Of a stretch of 64,000 nt of DNA, positions 43,501 through 50,579 are shown piece by piece. Within the stretch, counting starts at the first letter, position 1, and every line of letters starts with the position of its first letter. The notes beneath the pieces are model-generated. The model did no database searches, was not told the DNA's origin, and saw only the letters and a program-made list of their open reading frames with translations. The translations under genes and the position numbers were made by a program. The stretch spans positions 2,790,001-2,854,000 of the forward strand of contig OZ245851.1 in NCBI GenBank assembly GCA_965228975.1, in the 5' to 3' direction. The stretch comes from JAJFJD01 sp965228975 (GTDB taxonomy: Bacteria > Pseudomonadota > Alphaproteobacteria > UBA8366).

Positions 43501-43833
43501 CGCGAGGTCGCCGCGCATGAGACCGGTAAAGGAAAGTCCGATCGAGACATCCGGCAGCACCGCCGCCAAGTTCCCGTCCGCCGCGAAAACGCGCACATTC
43601 CGGCTGCGGATGTCGATCACCCGCTTCCACCCGCCCCAGACCAATGACGTATCATCGACCTCGACCGCGAAAGACGTATCCCTCACGGCAAAACTACGTT
43701 CCAATGCCGGGGCAAGGAAATTAAGCGAAACCGGCCCCTGGGACAGACGCCACAACCCGAGACTCACGAGAATCGTAACGCCTAGAATGACGGTGACAGC
43801 GACCTGTGCCGCACGTATGCATATACTGCGCAA
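40507..43833 (-). CDS. AsmA-like / DUF3971 envelope protein (YhdP type)
   Basis: The protein has 1108 residues with one N-terminal membrane helix (AAQVAVTVILGVTILVSLGLW) and a very long periplasmic beta-rich part built of repeating AsmA-type segments; the C-terminal AsmA_2 region contains GVTVNGILDLDADTANLGGTLVPAYSFN. Proteins of this kind (YhdP, TamB, AsmA) bridge the inner and outer membranes and move phospholipid. The best start is a TTG at 43833 after GGGGG; no early in-frame ATG exists. It is divergent from glnE. Confidence 0.88.
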   Translation of the reverse strand: MRSICIRAAQVAVTVILGVTILVSLGLWRLSQGPVSLNFLAPALERSFAVRDTSFAVEVDDTSLVWGGWKRVIDIRSRNVRVFAADGNLAAVLPDVSIGLSFTGLMRGDLAVSRLDVFGLRAVLERFPDGRFGFQMPTGADGKDKREGALADAAEDFLRPMRERTGPFRYLQRFSVLEGRFQFVDRMTGQIWAIPQAEIITEFLRDAIETRLALGVDADGERMRLLATILHDRRSRRIGGRVDFDQLEPSVIARAFPYLNQLADIRAPFSGNVNFEIAHDWQLLGLRLQLVSSFGQATFAMAYPSGSQMVQVSARMNAIRLASLARATPALSPLAGLDIPVSGVLEGVADPAGVFQLTKVDLTSGAGRVDLPGVFQQAMEISGARLSADIDGATSTAKVREFSVDFGGTKVSTAGRIRRDEAGYTMAVDGKVAELPLNELGKYWPPGLGANARQWVTSNIVEGTVSEGTVSLALKMPVEEDRTSVEVESIDGTLQYQGLSIQYWDPLPKVADVGGTATFDTRGFRFAVSSGRLQDLALEKATVNITGLDVEDQAISIDTALRGSARTLAQILDRKPLGYVSEIGISPAAISGEAVVRTKFEFPLVTDLDAEDIMITASAGLGKLAVSPAPFGLTPRDGDIRLKVNNAGLSATGTMRLFASPATIDWREDFRKGAKVRTNLVVSGRLPDLSRPGFGVPPTRLVKGASDVNVVVTARSDGSTEILAGFELVDAAVDLSAAGWTKPVGVPGTANVVVTLDEKGVRAVDKFSVEAGSSKLLGSAKPRAKDRAAWRVDIEQFKNGDNDLTGRLDIGTGGMIAATVSGRRFDVGPILDADEQKGEQPPAADQPGLRLTARFDELRWGPDRKLRDANLLLHRQQGGIRGLVLDGRMGKQGKLDVKFLPGPDGQILRIVADDFGEILSMSPTKGRVAGGTLLVRGIRPSLDAPIEGDFIASNFTLSKAPTLAKVLQVASLTGIGAAMSKKGLDFDAFEGGFVYRDNRLTFSKASAHGSSIGVTVNGILDLDADTANLGGTLVPAYSFNRAIGKIPVIGSLLTGGENEGVFAATYRVAGPLEKPKISVNPLSALAPGFLRNLFGLGAGKPQSEAPAN

Positions 43834-43921
43834 GGGTCCCCCGGCTCCGCTTACACTATTGACCTAATATAATGATTTTGGCCAGATTTCCCAGGATTTC
43901 CGAAGAGCATCAGAACCCAAA

Positions 43922-46891
43922 ATGATCCCGATACAGGTCGAAAACCTCCCGAAACCCGCCGATCCCGAGCGCGCAACCCTGGGGTTGGAGCGATGGCGGG
44001 AATCCGCGGAATCGTCGGACTATGGCGAGGCCATGCGCGCCGCAATCGACGAACCGGCCGGCAAGGCGATTCTGGAGGCGGTATTCGGGAACAGCCCCTA
44101 TCTGGCCCAATTGCTGGTCCGCAACCCGGATATCGCCGTGGAAGCCCTGAATCGAGGCCCCGACGAGGTCTTTCAGGAAATCATCGGCCGGCTTGAATCC
44201 GACTTGGCGGACGCCGATTCCGCCGAAAAAATGATGCCGGCCCTGCGCCAGGCAAAGAACAGGGCGGCCCTTTTGATCGCCCTCGCCGATATAGCGGATG
44301 TCTGGCCCGTCGGCCGGGTTACCCGCGCGTTGAGCGATCTCGCCGACGTTTCGCTGAACCTCACGGTTCGGGGGTTGCTGCGCCAGTTATCGTCGAACGG
44401 CGTGTTTTCTCTCCCGCCGGGCGATAGGCCCGAAGCCGACTCCGGCGTGGTGATCCTGGCGCTCGGCAAACTTGGCGCGCGGGAACTGAACTACTCCAGC
44501 GACATCGACATCATGATCCTGTACGAGCCGGACAAGCTCGACTGCACGGACCGGGACGAGCTGCCGCAGGAGATGGTCCGCCTCGCACGGTTGCTGATGC
44601 GGGTGATGGATGAGCGCACGGCGGATGGATATGTTTTTCGCACCGATCTGCGTTTGCGGCCCGATCCGGGCGCAACCCCGCTGGCGATTCCGATCCCTGC
44701 GGCAGAAACCTATTACGAGAGCGTCGGCCAAAACTGGGAACGCGCCGCCATGATTCGGGCACGCGCCTGCGCCGGCGATATCGATGCGGGCAACGCATTC
44801 CTACAACACCTTCGCCCCTTCATCTGGCGAAAGCACCTCGATTTCGCAGCCATCCAGGATATCCATTCGATCAAACGTCAGATCACCGCGTATCGCGGCG
44901 GCGGCACGATCGCCGTCAACGGCCATAACGTAAAACTGGGTCGCGGCGGTATTCGCGAGATCGAGTTCTTCGCCCAGACCCAGCAACTCATCTGGGGCGG
45001 CCGGTCCCCGACGCTGCGCACGAGCGACGTCTGTGAAACGCTCGAAGCGCTGGCTGGGCACGGGCGGATCGAGCCGTCGACGGCGAGGGAAATGCAGGAG
45101 GCCTACCGCTACCTCCGTCGGCTCGAGCATCGCCTGCAGATGATCGACGATCATCAAACCCACAGCCTGCCGAAGACCGACGAACAGATCAATGCAATCG
45201 CAGTCTTTGCGGGCTACCCCGATGCGGACGCATTTCGCGACGATCTCGTGCGCCGTCTCTCGATGGTCGAAACCCATTACGCGGAATTATTCGAGGAAGC
45301 GCCGGATCTCGGTGGCGAAGGAACGTTGGTTTTCACGGGCAACGAAAACCATCCGGAAACGATCAAGACGCTGGAGGACATGGGCTTCGCGGACGGCGCA
45401 TCCGTGTCCACGATGATCCGGCGCTGGCACACTGGCCGGTACCGCGCGACCCGCAGTGTCCGGTCCCGCGAACTCTTGACCGAACTGATGCCTAGATTGC
45501 TCGAAGCGCTTGCCAAGCGGTCGGACCCGAACACCGCCATCGTACGTCTCGATGCCTTCCTGAGCGGGTTGCCCGCCGGGGTTCAGTTGTTCTCGCTGTT
45601 CTACGCCAACCCTGGTCTGTTGGATCTGGTGGCGGAAATCATGGGCGACGCGCCGAAGTTGGCCGAACGGCTCAGCCGCAATCCGCGTCTGCTCGACCAT
45701 GTCTTGTCGCATGATTTTTTCGATCGGCTGACCGAACTGGACGTACTGCATGAAGAACTCACGATGGCGCTCACGGAAGCACACGACTTCCAGGATATTC
45801 TGGAAATCACGCGAAGATGGACAAACGACCGAAAATTCCAGACCGGCGTGCAGATACTCCAAGGGGTGACCGACGGGCATGCCGCCGGCCCCACCTATAC
45901 CGCCATCGCGGAAACCGTCATCGCGGACCTATGGCCCGCCGTCGAAGAGGAATTCTCCGGTCCTGGTGGCGACCACGGCAAGGTGCCCGGCGGCGGCATG
46001 GCGGTGATCGCATTCGGCAAACTGGGCGGCCGCGAGCTCATGCCCGAGTCCGACGTAGACCTCGTCTTCGTCTACGACACCCCAGAGAACGTGGAAGAAT
46101 CCGACGGTGACAAACCGCTTGCGACAAGCGTGTACTACATGCGGCTCAGCCAAAGGGTCGTCGGCGCGATCGAAGCCCTTACCGGCGAGGGACGGCTATA
46201 CGAAGTCGACACGCGCCTGCGACCGTCCGGCGGCAAGGGTCCGGCGGCAAGCCGATTCGAGTCGTTTAGCCGCTATTACGCCGAATCCGCCTGGACATGG
46301 GAATTCATGGCGCTGACCCGCGCCCGCGCCATCGCCGGCTGCCCCGACCTGATTCACCGGCTGGAAGAAGAAATTCAATCGATCCTGACCAAACCCCGAG
46401 ACCCGGATCAACTCGTCATCGACGTCGCCAAAATGCGGGACCGCATTGCGACGGAGCATCGCGGTGAATCGCGCTGGGACATCAAACATCGGCGGGGCGG
46501 ACTCGTCGATGCAGAGTTCATGGTTCAGTACCTGCAGCTACGGCATGCTTCCGATCATCCGGAGATCTTGTCCAGCAATGCAGCAATGGCGATCGATAAC
46601 CTTGCCGCGGCCAATTTAATCGACCGGGATTTCGCGACCGGCGTCGGTGACGCGTTGCGTCTCTGGCATCGCATACAAACGGTCCTGAGGCTGACCACGA
46701 AAGACAATCTCGACGACGAAGGCCGGGCCGACGGCCCTCGAAGAGCCCTGGTGCGTGCCGTGGGCGTCGAAGATTTCGATGCCCTCGTCGCCATGATGGA
46801 AAAAACCGCATCCGACGTTCGCAAACATTTCGAGGAATTAATCGTGCAACCGGCGGCCGAAGCCGCCAAGCGGCAGACCGATCCATCATAA
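43922..46891 (+). CDS. glnE: Bifunctional glutamine synthetase adenylyltransferase / adenylyl-removing enzyme
   Basis: The protein has 989 residues, the normal length. It has two nucleotidyltransferase domains: the first with GxxxLNYSSDIDIM (Asp194 and Asp196), the second with GRELMPESDVDLVFVY (Asp711 and Asp713). The N-terminal half removes AMP from glutamine synthetase and the C-terminal half adds it, under PII control. It is divergent from the AsmA-like gene. Confidence 0.96.
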   Translation: MIPIQVENLPKPADPERATLGLERWRESAESSDYGEAMRAAIDEPAGKAILEAVFGNSPYLAQLLVRNPDIAVEALNRGPDEVFQEIIGRLESDLADADSAEKMMPALRQAKNRAALLIALADIADVWPVGRVTRALSDLADVSLNLTVRGLLRQLSSNGVFSLPPGDRPEADSGVVILALGKLGARELNYSSDIDIMILYEPDKLDCTDRDELPQEMVRLARLLMRVMDERTADGYVFRTDLRLRPDPGATPLAIPIPAAETYYESVGQNWERAAMIRARACAGDIDAGNAFLQHLRPFIWRKHLDFAAIQDIHSIKRQITAYRGGGTIAVNGHNVKLGRGGIREIEFFAQTQQLIWGGRSPTLRTSDVCETLEALAGHGRIEPSTAREMQEAYRYLRRLEHRLQMIDDHQTHSLPKTDEQINAIAVFAGYPDADAFRDDLVRRLSMVETHYAELFEEAPDLGGEGTLVFTGNENHPETIKTLEDMGFADGASVSTMIRRWHTGRYRATRSVRSRELLTELMPRLLEALAKRSDPNTAIVRLDAFLSGLPAGVQLFSLFYANPGLLDLVAEIMGDAPKLAERLSRNPRLLDHVLSHDFFDRLTELDVLHEELTMALTEAHDFQDILEITRRWTNDRKFQTGVQILQGVTDGHAAGPTYTAIAETVIADLWPAVEEEFSGPGGDHGKVPGGGMAVIAFGKLGGRELMPESDVDLVFVYDTPENVEESDGDKPLATSVYYMRLSQRVVGAIEALTGEGRLYEVDTRLRPSGGKGPAASRFESFSRYYAESAWTWEFMALTRARAIAGCPDLIHRLEEEIQSILTKPRDPDQLVIDVAKMRDRIATEHRGESRWDIKHRRGGLVDAEFMVQYLQLRHASDHPEILSSNAAMAIDNLAAANLIDRDFATGVGDALRLWHRIQTVLRLTTKDNLDDEGRADGPRRALVRAVGVEDFDALVAMMEKTASDVRKHFEELIVQPAAEAAKRQTDPS

Positions 46892-46979
46892 CCATGGACT
46901 TGCCAATCCTTGCGGCAAGATCATGTAACTGGCATCCCCGCCGGCAGCACCAACCGCAGAACGAGGAGTCACCACCACC

Positions 46980-47444
46980 ATGAGCGTAGACGTCGGAGAC
47001 AAGGCGCCAGATTTCTCCATGCCCACCAGCGGAGGCGGCGACGTCTCCCTACAGGCGCTCGCCGGGCATCCCTTCGTGCTGTATTTCTATCCCAAGGACG
47101 ACACGCCGGGCTGCACAAAAGAAGCCTGTGGGTTTCGGGATGCCTTGCCGGATTTTTCCAAGCTTAACGTAGACGTGATCGGCGTATCGAAAGACACCGT
47201 GGCAAAGCACGACAAGTTCGCGGCAAAGTACGACCTCAACTTCCGTTTGGCGTCGGACGAGGACGGCACCGTCTGTGAAGCCTTCGATGTTTGGAAGGAG
47301 AAACGTATGTATGGCCGAACCTACATGGGCATCGAACGATCGACGTTCCTCGTCGATGGCGACGGCGTCATCCGGCAAGCGTGGCGGAAGGTGCGCGTCC
47401 CTGGCCATGTGGAAACGGTCCTGGACGCGGTGAAAGAACTCTGA
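46980..47444 (+). CDS. bcp: Peroxiredoxin, BCP/PrxQ type
   Basis: The protein has 154 residues. The peroxidatic Cys45 and resolving Cys50 lie in PKDDTPGCTKEACGFRD, five residues apart as in 2-Cys PrxQ. The start follows GAGGAG. It reduces organic hydroperoxides using thioredoxin in the cytoplasm. Its TGA overlaps the next ATG (TGATG). Confidence 0.95.
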   Translation: MSVDVGDKAPDFSMPTSGGGDVSLQALAGHPFVLYFYPKDDTPGCTKEACGFRDALPDFSKLNVDVIGVSKDTVAKHDKFAAKYDLNFRLASDEDGTVCEAFDVWKEKRMYGRTYMGIERSTFLVDGDGVIRQAWRKVRVPGHVETVLDAVKEL

Positions 47445-47719
47445 TGGCCCGGCGCAGATCCAAACGGCCCGCCGGCTCCAGTCCCGAGAAGCTTCAGGAA
47501 CAGTTCCTCGCGCAAATGGCCGGACACGAAACCGCCGAGGCGCTCAACGACAAGCTGATCGCTCCCTTCATTGCCGCCCTCGAAACGGTCTGTGCGGAAC
47601 GGGGCTACCTGCTCAACATCTACGGCGAAAGCAGCAATCTCGTCTTTTCGACGGAAGAAGACGCCGAAGCCATATACGCCCTCGTCGAACGGTATTTCGA
47701 CGAGAAAGATCAAGCCTGA
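47444..47719 (+). CDS. Small conserved protein, unknown function
   Basis: The protein has 91 residues and starts inside the bcp stop (TGATG), so it is translationally coupled to it. The N-terminus is basic (RRRSKRPAG); the rest is predicted mainly helical, with an acidic end (STEEDAEAIYALVERYFDEKDQA). No signal or membrane segment is seen. I do not recognise a family; a role with the peroxiredoxin is only suggested by the coupling. Confidence 0.65.
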   Translation: MARRRSKRPAGSSPEKLQEQFLAQMAGHETAEALNDKLIAPFIAALETVCAERGYLLNIYGESSNLVFSTEEDAEAIYALVERYFDEKDQA

Positions 47720-47730
47720 CCGGCGCTGGC

Positions 47731-48561
47731 ATGCAGGCACTCCGCAACCTCCACCAAACCGTCATCGCCGTGGCGCTGTGCCTGCCTGGCTTCTGGACAG
47801 CACCCGCAGCCGCCCAGCAACCAGTCGACCTCGAGCTCGTGCTGGCCGTCGACGTCTCAGGCAGCATTGATGACGAGGAAGCGCGGCTGCAACGCGACGG
47901 TTATGTCGCCGCCCTCACCGACCCCGATGTCATCAAAGCAATTACCAGCGGCATCCTGGGTCGGGTCGCGATGACCTATATCGAATGGGCCGGCGAGGAG
48001 TACACGACCACGGTTGCGGATTGGACCATGGTGCACGATGAGGCCAGCGCCCGCGCTTTCGCCGCAAGGGTTGCACGCGCCCCGATCCAAACGGCGCTTT
48101 GGACCTCGATCAGCAACATCATCGACCACGCCCTGTCGACGTTTCCCAAAAACGGCTTCGAGGGGACGCGGCGCGTGATCGACATTTCCGGCGATGGGCC
48201 CAACAATCAAGGCGGCCTCGTCACCAAGTTTCGCGATCGCGCCATAGCACAAGGCGTCGCGATCAACGGCCTGCCCATCGTCAACGAACGCGCCAGCCCC
48301 TTCGGATGGCCGGCTTTGCCGAATTTGGACCTGTATTACGCGGACTGCGTGATCGGCGGGCCGGGCTCCTTCATGGTCGTGGCCAACACTTTTGCCGACT
48401 TTGCGCGCGCGATCCGCAAGAAGCTGATCCTGGAAATCGCCGACATGCGTCCACACGCGCCGCGGGAACGGGTCGTCCTTGCGGCGGGCCCGAAGGCGCC
48501 ACGCGAGACGCCACCCTGCGACATCGGCGAGCAGCGGGTGCAATGGCTCCTCGAAAATTGA
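47731..48561 (+). CDS. DUF1194 von Willebrand factor type A domain protein, secreted
   Basis: The protein has 276 residues with a signal peptide (hydrophobic stretch to about residue 28, cleavage near AAAQQ). The VWA metal site is complete at the start: LAVDVSGS (Asp41, Ser43, Ser45), with RRVIDISGDGPNN as the second Asp segment. The C-terminus has a single Cys in PPCDIGEQ. It is probably a periplasmic metal-dependent adhesion or assembly protein. Its last 19 bases overlap the next gene. Confidence 0.85.
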   Translation: MQALRNLHQTVIAVALCLPGFWTAPAAAQQPVDLELVLAVDVSGSIDDEEARLQRDGYVAALTDPDVIKAITSGILGRVAMTYIEWAGEEYTTTVADWTMVHDEASARAFAARVARAPIQTALWTSISNIIDHALSTFPKNGFEGTRRVIDISGDGPNNQGGLVTKFRDRAIAQGVAINGLPIVNERASPFGWPALPNLDLYYADCVIGGPGSFMVVANTFADFARAIRKKLILEIADMRPHAPRERVVLAAGPKAPRETPPCDIGEQRVQWLLEN

Positions 48562-49379
48562 CCGGGCGCGCCAACGCCGGATCGCTGACCGACGCGGCTT
48601 GCGCGATCCTTCTGACGGCCGACCCGGCCGAGAAGGCGCGCCTCAGCCACGAAACGGCGGCCGCGTGGCGGTCGGGTACTCTTGCCGCCACCGGTAGCGA
48701 TAGACCGCCCGCGCGGCCCGCCCGCCCGGAGCGTCCGGTCTTGCTGCCGCCGGGATCGGTCCCGCGACGGCGCATCAACACGGCACCGGCCGGACGTATC
48801 GCGCTGCTGCACGCCATCGCACATATCGAATTGAATGCGATTGACCTGGCATGGGATATCTTGGCCCGGTTCGGCGCCACCACCGAACTGCCGCGTCGAT
48901 TTTTCGACGACTGGGTGACCGTCGCCGCGGAGGAAGCCAAACACTTCACGTTACTGAGCGGCCGGCTTGCGGAGCTGGAGGCTGCCTACGGCGACCTGCC
49001 GGCCCATGACGGGCTTTGGGAAGCCGCGGAAACGACCGCCCACGACTTGCCTGCCCGGCTCGCGGTCGTTCCCCTCGTCCTCGAAGCACGCGGCCTAGAT
49101 GTAACACCGCAGATGACGGCGCGGCTTCGTAAGGCCGGCGACGATGCGAGCGCCGACATTCTCGAGATCATCCACGACGAGGAAATCGGCCATGTGGCGA
49201 TCGGCCGCCGCTGGTTCGACCATTGCTGCCGCACCGCAGGCCATGACCCCGTTTCGACCTTTCACGCTTTGGTACGGCAGTATTTCCGGGGATCGTTGAA
49301 ACCACCCTTCAACGCGCCGAGCCGCGACCGCGCGGGCCTGACTGCGGACTACTACACGCCGCTTGCCGCCGGACGCTAG
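48543..49379 (+). CDS. DUF455 family ferritin-like protein
   Basis: The protein has 278 residues from the ATG at 48543, inside the end of the VWA gene. The ferritin-like helices show the metal ligand pattern: AIAHIELNAIDLAWD, VAAEEAKHFTLLSGRL, EARGLD and EIIHDEEIGHVAIG. Such proteins may be di-iron oxidases of the MiaE type, but the substrate is unknown. The stop overlaps that of prfB on the other strand in a shared CTAG. Confidence 0.85.
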   Translation: MAPRKLTGRANAGSLTDAACAILLTADPAEKARLSHETAAAWRSGTLAATGSDRPPARPARPERPVLLPPGSVPRRRINTAPAGRIALLHAIAHIELNAIDLAWDILARFGATTELPRRFFDDWVTVAAEEAKHFTLLSGRLAELEAAYGDLPAHDGLWEAAETTAHDLPARLAVVPLVLEARGLDVTPQMTARLRKAGDDASADILEIIHDEEIGHVAIGRRWFDHCCRTAGHDPVSTFHALVRQYFRGSLKPPFNAPSRDRAGLTADYYTPLAAGR

Positions 49380-50501
49380 GCTTCCTCGGGCGAGTTGGCG
49401 GTACCGGCGACGCGCGCCGCAAGCGACGCTTCCAGGAACGGGTCGAGATCGCCGTCGAGCACGCCTTCCGCGTTGCCTTTCTCGACCTCGGTGCGCAGGT
49501 CTTTGACCATCTTGTAGGGATGCAGCACGTAGGACCGGATTTGGTGCCCCCACCCAATGTCGGTTTTTGCGTCGTGCTCCGCCTGGGCCTTCTCCTCGCG
49601 CCGCTGCAGTTCCAACTCGTAAAGCCGCGCCTTGAGCATCGTCATGGCCGTGGCACGGTTGCGGTGCTGTGACCGGTCATTCTGGCATTGCACGACAATG
49701 CCGGTCGGTTGATGCGTTATGCGGACGGCGCTGTCGGTCCGGTTGACGTGCTGACCGCCGGCGCCCGACGCGCGGTAGGTATCGACACGAAGATCGCCGT
49801 CGTTGATATCGATCTCGATCGTGTCGTCGATCACCGGATAGACCCCGATAGATGCGAAGCTGGTATGGCGGCGCGACGCGGCATCGAAGGGCGAGATGCG
49901 GACAAGCCGATGGACGCCGCTCTCGGTCTTGAGCCAGCCATAGGCATTGTCGCCAATGACCTTAATGGTTGCCGATTTGAGGCCCGCTTCTTCGCCGGGA
50001 GACTCTTCGAGATATTCGAGCTTGTAGCCGTGCTGCTCCGCCCACCGCAGATACATTCGCAATAGCATCTGCGCCCAGTCCTGGGATTCGGTGCCGCCGG
50101 CACCGGCATGGACCTCGAGATAGCAATCGTTGGAATCCGCCTCGCCTGACAGCAGGCTCTCGAGTTGGAGCTTCGCGGCCTGATCGCGCAGTTTGGTCAG
50201 CGCCGCTTCGGCCTCCGCCGCGATGTCATCCTCGCCTTCGGCCTCGGCCAGTTCGATCATTCCGAGATTTTCGGCAACCCCGGTTTCCATGGACTCGTAG
50301 GACCCGATGCCGTTTTCCAGGCGGGTCCGTTCACGCATGATCGACTGTGCTTTGTCGGGATTTTCCCAGAGCGTCGGATCTTCGGCGAGGGCGTTCAGCT
50401 CTTCCAGCCGGAGTTTCGCGGCATCGAGGTCAAAGATGCCTCCTCAGCAGTTCGAGCGACTGCTTGATTTCGTCGACCAGATTCTGAACTTCGGCGCGCA
50501 C
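49376..50501 (-). CDS. prfB: Peptide chain release factor 2 (programmed +1 frameshift)
   Basis: The gene is translated in two frames: 23 codons from a GTG at 50501 to CTT at 50433, then an in-frame TGA (50432-50430), then a +1 shift to the long frame that ends at 49376. The full product has about 374 residues. The GGQ loop is SGAGGQHVNRTDSAVR and the SPF anticodon-like tripeptide is VRISPFDAA. It ends translation at UGA and UAA. The GTG has a GGAG ribosome site. The gene follows PBP1A on the same strand, as in many alphaproteobacteria. An annotation made from single open frames would lose its first 23 codons and call a late start. Confidence 0.95.
50429..50444 (-). promoter_or_regulatory. prfB programmed frameshift site
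   Basis: Read on the minus strand, AGGAGG-CAT-CTT-TGA-C has a Shine-Dalgarno-like element three bases before the slippery CTT and the UGA stop codon followed by C, the same layout as in E. coli prfB. Low RF2 favours the shift, so the site autoregulates RF2. Confidence 0.95.
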
Positions 50502-50579
50502 CGGTGTCTCCGCTCTGTGTTAGCGCATTCTGGACGCTGCATGTAAGCGAAGCCACCAGGTATGGCAAGGGGATTTAGG

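Noticed and set aside
46909..46930. Short inverted repeat CTTGCC ... GGCAAG between glnE and bcp
   Set aside because: The stem is only six pairs and no T run follows; it is too weak to call.
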